Source of the DNA: Simmondsia chinensis | Taxonomy: Eukaryota > Streptophyta > Magnoliopsida > Caryophyllales > Simmondsiaceae | Direction of reading: 5' to 3' | Assembly (NCBI GenBank): GCA_018398585.1 | Contig: JAGTTD010000026.1 | Span: 4,717,001-4,781,000, forward strand | Length of the DNA: 64,000 nt | Shown: in pieces, positions 1 to 15,100 of the stretch | Position numbering within the stretch: the stretch's first letter is position 1 | How the letters are laid out: each line of letters begins with the position of its first letter | The notes under the pieces: generated by a model | The model's database searches: none | The model's input: the letters and a program-made list of their open reading frames with translations, nothing else | Told to the model about the DNA's origin: nothing | Program-made: the position numbers and the translations under genes

Positions 1-188
1 TGATGCTCAAGAAACCTCTCCTTCACTCTTTCATACCCTTTCTTCCCCATTGTCAGCCTCCTCTCCACGTGCGTCGCCACTTTCACTATGTTTCTTGCCA
101 ACGGCTCAATGCCTTCTTTTCCGGCCGGGTGCAACAACCCTGTTGTCGTGTTAACGACAATCTCCATCGTGCCTCCTGCTGCTGTTCC
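1..188 (-). CDS. Glycosyltransferase exon 7, continues beyond the window
   Basis: From codon 389. The acceptor is TACCAG|GGAACA. It encodes GTAAGGTMEIVVN, then TTGLLHPAGKEGIEPLARN, and a basic helical C-terminal stretch (KKGYERVKERFLEH) running to base 1. An Asn-Thr-Thr sequon is present. The remaining C-terminus is not in the window. Confidence 0.93.
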
Positions 189-3100
189 CTGGTAGAAGAA
201 CATGTAAAATATGAGACCAAAAAGAACAAGATCATCTAAACTCAGTCTAGAACTCGAAAAATATTATGAAAAAGTTTCCTTGTTTGGAATACAAGGAAAA
301 TATGACGGGAAAAAAAAATATATCAGATGAAGAACTTTTAAAATCATAATAGGTTTTGAGGAAAATCATCTTCTGCTTAAAACGGACTAGAAAGCTAGAA
401 ACAAAATAAGACCGTGATCCAAACTCACTACGAATTCAGTTCCACCCATCATTCCCTAACCCTTTTATTTGAAACCCAACGTTTTCAAGCCTTTTCATTT
501 GTAGCCTTAATTTTACTTCAAAACTTACTTTTTTTCTTTGCTTTCCTAAACATCCAAACAAGGGGGAAAAAGATCATTTTCCCCTATTTTCTTTCCCTTG
601 AACTTTTTTTCCTCTCATTTTTCTTTCCTCCATATTTTCTTGATTCTAAATGGAGCCGTAGGGCTAATAACAAAGAACTATATGATTCAATTGTGAAATC
701 TTAACATGAAGATACAAATAGAACAGTTGCATGAAACAAAATCATGCAGATGATTTTAGAAAATGGGTTAATTTAAGTTATATTTTATTTGGTCATGTTA
801 GGATTTGGATACATCACAATATTTGTTTCATAGTTAAACTCTTATTTCTAGGGAACTCGTTTCCTGTTCGATTTAGTATACACTATTTCATAGTTAAATT
901 CTTATTTCTAAGAAAGTCCTTCCCTATTTGATTTTTTTTTTTTAATCCACATTCCCTATTTGATTGAGTACTTATGTCCTTTGATATCTTATATTATGTT
1001 AGCAAGTTGTACTCCATCACAAGGATAAAAGTTATAAATCGTGATCACAACACGGTCGTGGGATTGCAAAAATGGAGTCAGTAGTGGGGACGTAACTAAA
1101 GGTTCCCACTGGGGGTAGTAATATAACAGTTATGCTAACTTCCATTATGGAAGGACTGATGCATAACATAACGGCCTTTATTTAATTCCACATGTATAAA
1201 TACCGGAAAGAAACAAGTAAATGTGTAGAAGCAACTCTGGGGTTCCGGATTGAAGTCTCAGACAATGACCATGATACTGCTTGCAGATTCTACAAAGACC
1301 AACCACCCTTGAATCATAGAATATTTGAATCAAACAATGACCGTTACGTAACATATGTAACCAGTCAAGATCTAGTCGTTATGTAACACCAATTTGTAAT
1401 TTCCTCGACAATCCATGTGTATTGTATTTCACTATTATAAGCATATTTTGCAAATATATTAACATGTCAAGCTATTGATGAAGATTGAAAGGGTAGAACA
1501 GCCTTGTGCCCTCCCACTTAGAATCTTAAAACAATATTATTGTTCTGATATTGTCAATTAGCATAAACTATAATGACATACAGAAAAGAGGGGTCCTATT
1601 AGATAAAAGACTCCTAATCTAATAAAAACTATTGTCCTAATAATTAAAACATGATAACATAATGAGAAAAATCTAGAAAAAGTCAAATCCTAAATGAAAT
1701 CAAAATCCAACCAAGTGTTTCTGTTTCCGGGGGAATAATATTTCGGAATTATTTTGGGATCTCTATCAGTTATCTAATGAAAATAAAGGCTAAGATTATA
1801 TGGTTATTTTTTAAAATATAAGACATTAAAAGCAACCAATGTTTTCTCATTAAAAGCAATCAATGTTTTCTCATAAACCCACATGATTGTTGCGCATCTT
1901 TACGTAACACGCATGAACGGGAATTGATTTGATTCCATGGATTCATGCCACAATTACAGTATTAATCTATGGCAAAAGGCCATGAACCAAAATTATTTAT
2001 GGGGTTATTTATATTATTAGTCCTTACACTTTGCTTATTATGTCAATTTAGTCCTGGTATTTTCTTATTGTGTCAATTTAGCTCTCATAGAATTAAAATT
2101 GTTTTAAATAAGTCCGACATTAAATTTAATGTTAAGTTCTGGCCATGTACAAGTTCACTCCTTTCTAAACACCCCCTTGATGGGGAAAGCACATGTGAAG
2201 TGCTAATTCATGTAACAATTTCCACTAGAAATTAACATAATTTTCAATATTGGACTTAACTAGAACAATTTTAATTGCATAGAGAGTAAAATGACAATTA
2301 AAAGTGCGCGAGCAAGCATCATAAAGTACAAAATTACCAGAACTGGTAGCTGAAACGCCATGGCTTCAATGGTTATCCTGCCAAAGCATTCTCCACGGGC
2401 CTACACATGACACACAAAGGCTTACAATGCATTCGGTTCGCAAAAATTTTCTTTGTTTTCCTCAAAATTTGGAAATTTGGATTTTCAGCGCAATGGTTTG
2501 ATAGTTTTCGTGAAAATTTGGGAAATTTTTGCAAACTAGGCACGTCCTCGATCCTCAAAAAGCTCAATGCGAATGTAAATTACTGTGAAGTAAACACATT
2601 AGAAAAAGAAGACAAGTAAAATGCGGTACAAAAATTAACGGGACCTCATACGTCCATGTATTATTCGGCTATATACACAAAAGCTTCAGTCAAAGTTCAT
2701 TGACTTATAAAGGTACAAAGTAATGTTAGTCACAATAATGGTAACAGAAACATAAAACATAATAAATGATAGTTTACAATCAATAACTAGTCACAATAAT
2801 GGTAACAGAAACATAAAACATAATAAATGATAGTTTACAATCAATAACTTAAGAGTTAAAGTGACAAATTTAGCAAAATATAGAATATAGGTATTTAATT
2901 TAGTTATAGGGACTGATTAGTTTCGATTATCATTTATTTTTTAAAATGGAAAAAATTATGGATATGTGTTATAACATATACATTACACTAATAACATCAA
3001 GAAAACGTGTATGTTACCATATTATTGACGATAGGTAAACACACTTTTTAAACTGGAAAGTACAAATACATGACAAAATGTGTATTATACTGCAGCAGAG

Positions 3101-6100
3101 AGACATACTTGGGAGTTTTGGACAAGCACATCAATTGCAGCAAGATATGGAGCTACGGTAAGCGTTTTATTGATGAAATGAACGTGATCTTGAATTTTTT
3201 TCTCTTCCACAAAATTACGGAGTTCTGTTTCGAATTTCGGTTGAGCGCTCATGTCGCTTCCCACCACAACTGCATGCATTGGAGGCACCTGCAGTTTCTT
3301 TTCTTTAATAAGCTGTAGACTTTCATGGAATGAACGGAGAAATAGATCCTGACCTTTTCCGCGAGAAACACCTGCGTTAAAATAAGGGTTTGGCATAATT
3401 AGGACTTCATGACGCTATATGGTATCAAAGCCATTTTGAGTAAAATTATAGGTGTAAAGTAAGATGTCCGTTTGAATGCAAAACCATTAATAGGTCACCA
3501 TAGTATTGCCCAATTCATGCAGGTATGAACTAGTATGCTAATTTCAAAATTGTACTTCCGCTAGCATACAGAAAATAAAAATCCAAGATAATGGCTTTCA
3601 AAAGACAAGGGACAATATAACAGCAGTCCTGGCTCTACCAGATCTTCAGACCCTCAGGCCTCGGTTCCTTTTCACAGAGCACATGCCCGACTCTGTGATG
3701 TTAATCTAAAGATCTCTAACTTCCAACTGTTGGAATATTGAACCAACATGCTAGGAATCTTTCCCCCACTCTTTTTTTCCCTTTAACAACAAGACAAGCT
3801 TATAATAACTAATACAATACGATAACAAGGTGGGATGAACTTGTGCATTATTCACGCTTCAAGTCAGATGAGCATTCGTTTGAATAGGCATATTAAAACA
3901 TTTTGATAAAACAAAAAAAATAAAAAAATAAAAAAAATAGACATGTTGGAGTACAAACATGGTCTGCAATCTTCATTCATGGTTGGTTATTCGACAATGC
4001 TCCATATTTTCTCGTCCCCTATTTCATCCGGGGGGGTGCTTTATTGTTTTTAGAAATTAAAAAAAGAAACAAGTTGGTGCTTCTAAAGTTTTATTACTAT
4101 AGTTAATTTACTATATGATAACACCACTATGGTACTCAGTATCTGTGGATAAGAATGTATGGAATTAAACAGCATCTTGGTCACATTTTTCAAGCTCCAG
4201 AATTCCATCCAATCAAGTAAGAAAGGCCACCGCGCTTTCATGTTAATAGTAGCTAGAAAATTTCTAAAAGGCAAACTATTAGACGGTATTGCAGTGTTGT
4301 AGTTACTTGTTGAGTCTCGTTTCCAATCACAGTATCTTCCAAGGTGGACGAAGAAGACTGAAAGCAGTATAAACTACCAAAGAAAAGTAAACAGCAAGCC
4401 AAAACTTAGGTGGCACCACGGATCAAAATTATACAAAATCAATAGAATTTTGATACTCTTCATATATATGCAAATTATAGAGTACTCCGCTGATTAGATG
4501 AACAAGGCAAATACAATGTTAAGAGGCCCTGATGAAGCATGCAAGTATAGCAAAGCAACCATAATTGACTATTTGCTAGTACAAAGAAAACAACTACAGG
4601 AGTGCAAATCATATATGCTAGCCTATTAAAGCTTCTGGAATTCTGATAATTATGGTAAAAGATTCTATAACAGCCTATGTACTAGATATTTAATGAACCA
4701 TTATCTCATTAAGGACATGCGGCTTAATAAGCTTCTCTTATTTAAAAAAAAAAAAGAGAGAGAGAGAGAGAGAATTTATTTAGGCTCTGTATGGTAGGGG
4801 TGAAGTCGTCTTCCCCCGGAAAACATTTTCCCATGGAAAATCAAATACTGATTGAGGTTTTCCATTGTTCACTTCAACGGAAAAATGCTTCCATCTTATA
4901 AAATTCCTTATTTGTTTTAAAGAAAACATTTTCTGCCAATCAACCTATAACTTGTAGCGATACAATATATTAGAAATTATATATGCTTTGTTTCGATGTG
5001 GAGAAGTTATTTTTTAATGCAAAATATATATCAGAAGAAAGTATTTTCCAAGAAAAGTTATAATTCACAAAAAGTTTTGTTGTGCTTGGTTTTAATATAA
5101 ATACTATTTTCTAGTTATAGTATTTACCATGGCATGAATTAATAAAGCTCTTTAAATATATAAAATATCAGTTAGGAATGAAAATCAAATCAAATGACAT
5201 ACTTAAATCCAAGATGAGACTTGACTGGTCATTTTTCATCTCTCTCTTGTCCCATTACATCTAGCAATCTATGACCTCATCTAGTTCATTTCGGTCCAAT
5301 CCATATTCTAACATTTGTATACCATGACACTTTGGCCACCTAGAATAATGACTTCCCCCCTTTTATAAAGAAAGTCATTTTCCTTCCATTGGGAGGAAAA
5401 GCTTTGCCAGAAAGTGCGTGCCAAACAATGGAAAGGAGGAAAACCAATTCCAAGAATCCATTTTTCCCCCTAAACAAGCAGAGTCTAAGAGAGAGAGAAT
5501 GTACAAAGCGTTAAGGACAAGATGCCCTCAAAATTACTGAACATAACAATAAAAAGCATAAACTAATAGAATAAAGCTCTCAAATCTGTTTGCAAATCAA
5601 CTAAAAGCTATGTTAGCAAATGCCGCAAAGCTCTTTGTCCAGAGAACTCATAAAAAGACCACATTCTAGCATACGTTGATCTTTAAAAGTCCTAGCATTC
5701 TTTTCAAGCCAAATACACCAGAGAAAAGCTATCTCGACATTGGAAATTAATGTTGAAATGTCTTTCCTCTTCCCTACGCCATGGAACTTCATTCATGGTT
5801 ACCCTCAACCAATCTTGGGCTAACCACATTTGGCTAAAAATGAACAATAGCTTACAGCATAACTTTATTGTAAATGGCAAGATATAACAGCATTTTTTAC
5901 ACTAAGTAGCTGTAGATGTCAATTTCCACTGTTTTGATGTCACGACCAAAGAACATCTCTTTTTACCCTTTTCTTCCAATCCACATGGAATCAAACAAAG
6001 ACAGTCATCATGCAAACTGATTTTGAGCAATCCATCATGTGATTCGCTACTACATAACATGACTTTTTAGTGGCCTTCAAATTTTGCAAACATATGGCTT

Positions 6101-9100
6101 AATAGACATTTATGCTTCCCTAAATTCCAATTGCAAGATGCGACCCCGTTATAAAGTTTTAGTGACACTATCATGACAGAAACACAACTTGATTCCAACC
6201 AACCCAACTCACCCCTCCCCCCCCCCCCTCTCTCCTCCAACAACAAAACAAAAAAGCAAAAACAAAAACAAAAAACAAAAGGGAGAAACGAAAAGAGACC
6301 TTCAGCCAACATTTACATAGATACAGCTTATTACTAAGGCTCCATTTGTTTGGAAGGAGCGCATATTTTGACAAAAAAAAATTTCCGATGGAAAAGCCTT
6401 TTCCCCTACTAGGTCGACAATGATTTCCCTTGTAAAACAAAGGAAGTCATAATTGCAATCCAAAGATTTCGTTTCTATTACTCGTTATATATGTTGTATT
6501 ACCACTTGTGTTGTCCTATAAATAGGTATAGAATGATTGGTAAAAGATGTATTCTTTTAAACCAAAAAAAGGAACATTACAATATGGAAGTATGTTTTCT
6601 GTTGAAACAAACAATGGAAGAATTCAAGTGCATTTTAATTGTCCTTGGAAAATGTTTTCCTCGGAAAATGTTTTCCAAGAAAAAAACATTTTTCCGGGGA
6701 AGTGAACTTCTCATCTACCAAATGGAGCCTAAAAAATAGGAGCATACTGTTTATGATAGCGAAGAGCAAATCATCACTCCGAACTCCAAGGGATTCGCGG
6801 ACATGTTCACGGAGAACCCTTTTGGCCACACTGCTCTCAGCTACATCCATGAGCTCTTTGCTATTCCCAAGGTGTACAACATAAGTTGCTGGCATCTTAA
6901 TACTGCATGATAAAATAACCTTATAGCTATAAGTGGGAGACTAAAGCAAATAAAGTGAATGATAAACGCATCTCATATTTATAATGGTAGTTAAAAAATA
7001 AACTATATGCACCAAAGAATATGCACTAATCGTGATGTATGAATGTAATATGAACTATGCATCATATTTACCCTTGGCTGAGGGAGATGCAGCTTCTAGA
7101 GCAGAGTTGCAGAAAACTCCATAACTGCTAATGTTTCATGGTCAAATATACGATTCAGCGTTTTAAAGTCAAATTTGCATTTCCAACATCAAAATCGACT
7201 GAAACACAATTCAAAGATCGTGGAATCATTTTTGATAAAAAAGATATTTATTAGATGATTATTAGCTAATTATATCACTCAATTTAAAGATGATTGAATT
7301 GTATGAGCATGTTGGAGTAAACTTTCTCGATATGATTAATTGAATAATCAATTTTCTTGATTATTACTTAATATTAACTTTATCTTGATATCTATGCTTT
7401 AAAGACTCGATTAATGAAATTTCATTATTTTTTCCTATATATAATAATATAAGTACTTCCTTCACGCTCTCAAATTTAAAAACATCTACGACTACCCGCA
7501 CCAGCTTTGTTTCCGTTCCCATAAACGTCCGGAGAGGAATTTTGGCTGTATGCCACACAGCTATCAAGGGCATATGCCATACTTCATGATTTTTCATGAT
7601 GATTATTGATGAGCACCGAAGAAGGGATTTAATGGTTCTAAAAGACATTATTTTATTAGATTTTATTAGGCTATTTGAAAGGATCAGAATAGAATATATT
7701 TTTTTTAATCAATAGGATATTTTAGTTGTTTGTATTCATAATGTAGTTTTCTAGATAATTTACATTTTAGTACCCCGACATTTTTGGAAATAATAAAAAA
7801 GACTCTAACCTTTTTGAATTAATAAAGAGGCCTCTAAGTTTTTGTGGTATTAAAAAAAAGGCCCTCTCAGGCGTAATGACGTCATTTTTCATCGATAGAG
7901 TTGATATAGCAACAATTTTTTTCATTTATGCTGTAGTACAATGACAGAGTACAATGACAAAGTACCCTTCAATACTCTTACTCTTACGTTGTAAGCACAA
8001 AATCCGAGATGTTATAATATGTAGAAACTATATGTTCTCACTTAATTTGTTTAAAACTATAGTTATTGAAGGGCATTTTTGTCATTTTATAATAGCATTA
8101 ATAAGAAAGCAGTTGCCACTTCAGCTCAGTCAACAGAAAATAATGTTATCACTCCAGAGAGTTGATTTTTGATTAATATGACAAAAACGTAGGGGCTTTT
8201 TTATTAATACGACAAAAACGTAGGGGCCTTTTCATTAATATGACAAAAACATAGAGGCTTTTTTATTAGTTCAAAAAAGTTAGGGTTCTTTTTATTATTT
8301 CCAAAAACGTAGGGGTACTAGATTATAAATAACCCTAAATATAACTTTGCAATTCATTAATTTCAATTCTGCAAGAAATAAAATTGAGTTTAGCTTTGAG
8401 TGGCAAGTTGTGCTACATCAATTATCAAAAGAAAAAAGAAAACACCCAACAAACTAGGAAAATGACGTTCAGTTGTACAGAAGACCTAAATACGTGGAAG
8501 ATCATTTCCTACAACTACCAAAAATGCTCCCCAAAACGAAATTACAGGGGCTAGAAAAAGATGCAGGAATGTAATAACCAGAAATGGAAGAGGGAGATCG
8601 GGCAATCATAGAAGTTTCTGAAGTTGGGAGCGTAGAGGGAGCACTTATAGTACTATATATTAGATATACAATAAAAATTAAGGAAATGTCAATAATTGAA
8701 GCATTGAAGTATAAATATCAAAACAAAGTCGATATTAAGTAATAACCAAGAAAATTAAGTACCCCAACAAATAACATAAAAAAAATTAACTCCAACATGT
8801 CCCAACAATTCAATTATTATCAACAAATCATCTAATAAATATCTTCTTATCAAAATGATTTCATTGTTGTTTGAATTGTGCTTCCGTCGAATTTTATACA
8901 TGTTGGAAAAGTGAATCCGACTTTGAAACATCGAATCGCATTTCTGAGCATGAAACATTAGCATTTTGGGAGTTTCTTGAAACAATGTCTGATACTAATA
9001 ATATATCTACAACTACTTGAAGAGGCATACCCAAGGCGCTCCTTCGTCCTGTTTTTCCAGTATTCTGCTGTAGTGTGAGAATCAATCATCGCGCCAGCAA

Positions 9101-12100
9101 CAAAAGGAAGGTGCTTTACATAATCCAACTTGAAGTAATGCCCTCGCATTTCATGAATCCACCATAAAACCTTTGGGAGCACACGCGGAACATCTTCTTT
9201 CAGAACACCATCCAACCATTTCCCGGCAACAGCAGTGTTCAAAACAACTAGATCAGCTTTAAGGGCTGTATCAATAGCTTTTTGGCCTCTTGCAGAGAAA
9301 ACCTAGATTGCAGAAGTTTGATGTTAGTAAAAGTACAGTACAAACGGCAAGAAAACATCTTACTCATAAGGGTAAATTACACATTAGTATCCTGAAGCTT
9401 AATGAATAGATTTTTTAGTCCACAAACTTTGTGAAATAATATTTTGAGCCAAATGTTACAAATATTGAACAAAATAATCAAAACGACAACGTATAAGGGA
9501 GTAAAATAGGCATTTCATCCAACTCTTCTTCATTAGCAGTGTCACAACATTGCAGTTTATGTGTGGGAGGAGGGGACCAGTGAGGTAATGGTGAGTGTAT
9601 CTACAAATAATGGCAAGTTTTACACATTTCACACCGTTATTTGGACTATTTTATTAAATATATAGAACTTTTGGACTTGCTTGCGCTAGAGTTTCTAGGG
9701 GTCTTGACTTCCTCTTCGGCGCAAGTATTGGCGCATTTATTTGCATATCTGTGTACCTGAGCACTTGCGTACTTGCCGACTATTTGCTTGCAGTTACCTT
9801 CCAATGAGTTTTGCTTCGTATTGCTTGGATTGTGCTATGGATTGCTCTAATACTATGTTACTCTCACGCTTCCAGGCTACTATGTTTCCATGACGACGCG
9901 CTCCTCAGGTTGGGGGTCCTAGGAAACAACCTCCCTTAAAGGTAGCACCCTAAAGGGGGAAGGTTGCGTACATCCACCCACCCAGACCTTGCTTATACGG
10001 GAGCCCTTGTGGCACTCGGGCTATTGTTGTTGTGTATAAAACTTTTGGACGAAAAAATTATTTCATAAGGTCTATCTACTAAAATCTTAATATACCAAAA
10101 ACCTTAGGGTACTAATATACAATTTGCCACGAAATTGAACTTTGGATACTTTTTCTAAGTATCAGAGCGACACTATTCTGAAATGTGAAAGTTAATAGTG
10201 AAAATTTTTGGCTGTTGATGGTTTACTATACCTCAAACATCCAATAATTATTTAAGGAAAATTGCAGCAAAAACAAACTAAAAAGAGGCAAATTCAATGG
10301 TAATCAACAAAAATAGTCCTAGAAATCTCTCCCAGTAAAATATAGTAAAGAAAACAAATGAGGCTATATGCAGAAAAACTTTGGTCAAAAATTCGCTCAC
10401 TTACAAAAGTAATAGATAATATTTTAGTCACCGTAATGGTAGCAAAAACATAATACATAGTAAATGATGTGGTAAAATCGATAATTTAGGAGTTAAAGTG
10501 ACAAATTCAGCAAAATACAAAATGTGAATTCAATTTAGTTATAAGTATTGATTATTTGCCTAACATACACAAAAACTTTGGTCAAAAATGTGTTCACTTC
10601 TAAAAGTAAAGGGTAATAGGCTAGTCACCACAGCATTAGCAAAAACATAACACATACTAAATGTGATGACGTACAATCAATAATTTGAGAGTTAAAGTGA
10701 CAAATTTAACAAAATATAGAATATGAATTTAATTTAGTTATAGGTATTTATTATTTTCAATTATCATTTACTTTTTAAATGGGAAAATTTTGAATACATG
10801 TTATAATACCTATATTATATGGATAACACTAAGAAAACACATATTTTACCGTATTATTTGCAATGCTACGTAAACACCCTTTTTAAACAAGAGAGTACGG
10901 ATACATGTCCAAAATGTGTATTATACGTGGAAATTATTAACAGAAATTAAAAATTTGAAAGGGAAAAGAAAAGAACGGTATATTACTTGTACTCCCCTGT
11001 CCAGCATCTTATTCTCCAAACTATAAATAACCTCATCTGTATCTGTTGGTTTTTGGTAAGTAATCCATACTACTTCAGCACCAACACCTCTCAAAAGAAA
11101 TGCCAACTCCATCAACAACAAAGGTCCACCTGGCCAAACCAAATAGATGCATCATTTGAAAAACGGATCACTAGAAGAAAACAATTCAACGTCTCAGAAA
11201 AGAACAAGCAAAAACTTCAGACAGCGAGAAGGCAAAATAACCAGCCTATGAATAAGCAATTACATCCTCTTTTAACATGAAATTTGTTTAAGGACATGCC
11301 TAAATGTATCCCTGGTTCATATGTTCACAAAGCCATACATGGGAAAAAGAATCAAAGAGCCTCCTCGCATATATTTTAAGCACCTTTTTGAGATAGTTTT
11401 TTTTTTTTCTTTTTCCAGGTCCAAAAGCTAAAGTTCTCCCAATCATGAAAATTTAAGGATTAAGTTTCGGCTCCTGAAGAAGTAGAGAAAGAGCCATCAG
11501 AGCATAGTTGCATGAAGCAGAAGTGGGAGCGAAAAACAGAAGCAGAAATGGAGGAACGTGCAATTGTAGAAGTTTCTAAGGTCGGGAGCGCAAACAGAGA
11601 GCTTATATCACTATATCTTAGATGTATAAGAAAATTAATTAATGTCAATAATTGCGTCCTTAAAGCATAAGTACAACAACAACAACAACAAACCCAGTGC
11701 CTCCAAGGGCTCCGACAAAAGCAGGGTCTGGGGAAGGTAGGTGTACGCAGCCTTCCCCCTTCAGGGGGCTACCCTGAAGATAGGCTGTTTCCGAGGACCC
11801 CCAGCCTAAGTATCAAAACAAAATCAATATTAATCAATAACCAAGAAAATTGAATAACCCAATGAATAAGATCAAGAAAATTGACTTCAACATGTCCGCA
11901 CAATTTACTTATTCTTTAAACCAAATGATATAATTAGCCAACAAATCATCTAATATGTATTATTTTTATCATAATGATAACATGATTGTTTGAAATGTGC
12001 TTCCGCCGAGTGTCATACATGTTGGAAATGTTAATTTGACTTCGAATTATATAATTAGACAACAAATCATCTAATATGTATCTTCTTATCAAAATAATTA

Positions 12101-15100
12101 CATGATTGTTTGAATCATGTTCCTGTCGAGTTTGATAAGTGTTGGAAATGCGAATCTAACTTTTTAAAATGTTGAATCACGTTTCTGAGTAAGACACATT
12201 TGCATTTTAGGAGTTTCCTGCAACTATACTGGAGAGAGCATGACAATCAAACATTGCAAAGTAAGAATCTATGCATGCATAGTGACCATCCTACACATTA
12301 TTCAACTAAAGACAAAAGGTCTTCCACATCCCCATACTGCAAATTGCATCTCTCCCACCATTAACTTAGCACTATAATCTAGAGTTGGAGTTTGGCTATT
12401 CTCAAAAACAGGGAAACAAACAAAAGTTTCATTTAGCTCCGTTCTTTTTCTGCGATCTCAGAATATCTATAACACATCATGATTCTTCCTTGGGTTTATT
12501 AGTCTTTCACGGTGCCAGCTTGTCACAGGAAAAGGGTGAAAGCAAATTTCTCCAAAGTGCTGGCACTGGAAGCTAAATGCACTTGTAAGCATGTGTTCCA
12601 TGATATGAAATCAATATGACCAACTTAGCTCTTGTGGGAGTTACATTATCACTTAAGGGGACAGGTATGAACAGCCTTATCTGTAAAGATCCCCTCCTTC
12701 TTGATATTGTATGTCGCATATGCAAGAGAGGCGAGAAAATAGTAAAAATTACTTTTGTTACACTTGGTAATTTCAGTGACACGGTGGTCTTTTCTCGTTG
12801 TAATTTAACGCAGAACTGTGATCGATTACCTATTAAGATAAGTTTCATACAAGGACTTTCTTTACTTTTTTTAATAAGCAAGGATTTGCCTGACTCAGGT
12901 TCTTTTTGGTGGAGGCTTTGATATCTAACAAGAGGGCTAGAAGTCTGTACCTTTTAGGCTTTGATGTTCTGTAGAAAGGAAAGTACTAAAGGTCTGCTTT
13001 GTTAGATACTTTGGATTTGTTTGAAAACATTATAATTGGCAGGCACTAACAAATAAGTTCTCCTTTACTTGAATAATAATGATAACCTCTATCACTAGCA
13101 ATAAAAATCATGTGAATTATATAGCAGTGTCGTTGTGAAGCTGTTCCAATTGAATTATATGCATTGTCCTGGAAAACTAAAATCTATCAAATATCAATGC
13201 CACTTGTGTTTTGTGCGGATCCAATTGGGATGCATGACCACCTTTTCTTGGCTGTTATTTGTCTGCCCTTGTTTGGCACAACATCACAGTTATGACTTTA
13301 GTTTCTTGGCCCTCAATGTGTCCGATCTTCTTCTCTGGGCCTCTTCCCACCTGAAGAAGAAGAGTTCGGACCACATCATTGCCAAGCTCTACATGTTCAC
13401 TTTTGTTTACACTAGTTGGTAAGAGAAGAAACTCAGTATTTTCAATCGATAGGAGAGACATTCTAGAGTCATCATGGATTAGGTTCTTAGTGTCATCAGG
13501 AGTCGACTTGCAGTCAACATGACCAAACATGCAGACCAGCATCCTGACCTCCTCAGACTTTGGAAACTGCACTGATTGTTGTATCTTTATTTTATCTCTT
13601 TCTAAGCATTCTGGCTGATGGCTTGAGCCAATCTTATGTCTCTCTTGTTGTTGGCCTTTACCCTCTTGCGTAATGCCCCTCATACTCCTACACATATTCT
13701 TTTTCTCATCTATAAACCACAGCTTACATTTGAAAAAATATAGATTTTTCTTCCTTCTTCCATCTCTATTTTCTCCTCCATTACCAGTTCCTTTCGTAGT
13801 AAGAAAGGGTTGAGGTAAGAGCCTCATAACTATGTCACCTTAATATGGCACTTGGATTGTATCAACAACAACAACAGAACCAGTGCCTCAAAGGCTCCCA
13901 CCTAAGCGGGATATGGGCAGGTGGATGTACGCAGCCTTACCCCTTCCGGGTGTAACCCTACCGAGAGGCTGCTTCCAAAGACCCTCAACCTTATAGGGTT
14001 GGCAACACGAAGACTTCTCAGGAGATCACCCATCCTGGTACTACTCTCGCCCAAGCACACTTAACTTCAGAGTTCTAATGAGATTCAATGCATTAGTGGC
14101 TGGTAAATGAACCCTTGGCGTGTATCCTCTTGCATTAAGCTATATGGACCAATTTGCCCAAAAACTAGAGAGAATCCCAAATGAGACTAGAGGTTTGAAA
14201 TAATTCTTACTCAACTACGAGCAACATAACCAAATAAAAATTCTTGTGCTTAGCTATCATGCATCAAACATTCATTCACACAAAAACAAATAAAGGATCA
14301 CAAAACCGACACAAATCTTATGAGAGAAGGTGGTCCTTTTAGTAGATCTCTGGATAAAAAGCTTTAGAGGCTTTGCTAACACAGCGTTAGTTGATTTGCA
14401 AAGGAGTAGGACAGCTATATATTACCAGTTTACAGTTTTTATTGTTGCATTTTGTAATTTTGTGGATATCTTGTCCTTAATCAATTGCACATTCTTTCTC
14501 TCTTAATATTATCTCTTTTTTCTATCAAAAAAAAAGACCTACACAAATCTTTTTCATAATAAGGGTGTCTACCCAACTTAGACACACCTCGACTAATCCC
14601 CCATTTGCTATATACCGTCCACTTGGAAGGATCTCTATGAGCAACATGGTAAGTTCACCAACAAGCACAATTGGTGGGCCCAATGAATTGTTTACATCCA
14701 ATGGAATGATACAAACCCTAAACATAATGCAGCATTAAGTTAAAGCATCTTATCAGTAAGTGACAGATTTGGGGGAACTAGAGGTGGCCAACGGGTTGAC
14801 CCAGCTCAACCTGTGACCCGACCCACGGTTCGAAATGGTATGGACAAGTCGACACGGTCAGACCTGTTCGTACCACTGGTTGGACAGGGTTAGGAAGGGA
14901 AAAAACCCTAACTCGGTTCGGCCTGTGACACGGATCTGGGACAAGCCAAGTCGAATCAAGTTGGGTCGAGGATTTGACCTGGGATGCAAGTCTGACAGGT
15001 CATGATCGGGTCACGACCGGGTCAAAACCGGAGTATATGACCCTTTTTTACTCTTTTTTTTTTGTCAAAACACTTTTTTTCTAATTTATAAAATACAATA

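Noticed and set aside
3..239. Plus-strand frame at the left edge
   Set aside because: It is the antisense shadow of glycosyltransferase exon 7.
6171..6440. Overlapping minus-strand frames at 6067-6440
   Set aside because: Low-complexity Phe/Gly/Glu-rich frames over simple sequence and the MITE end; no gene evidence.
13255..13827. 190-codon minus-strand reading frame in intron 1
   Set aside because: No domain, no conserved motif and no splice or promoter context; it lies inside an intron of the host gene. Kept only as a note in the region entry.
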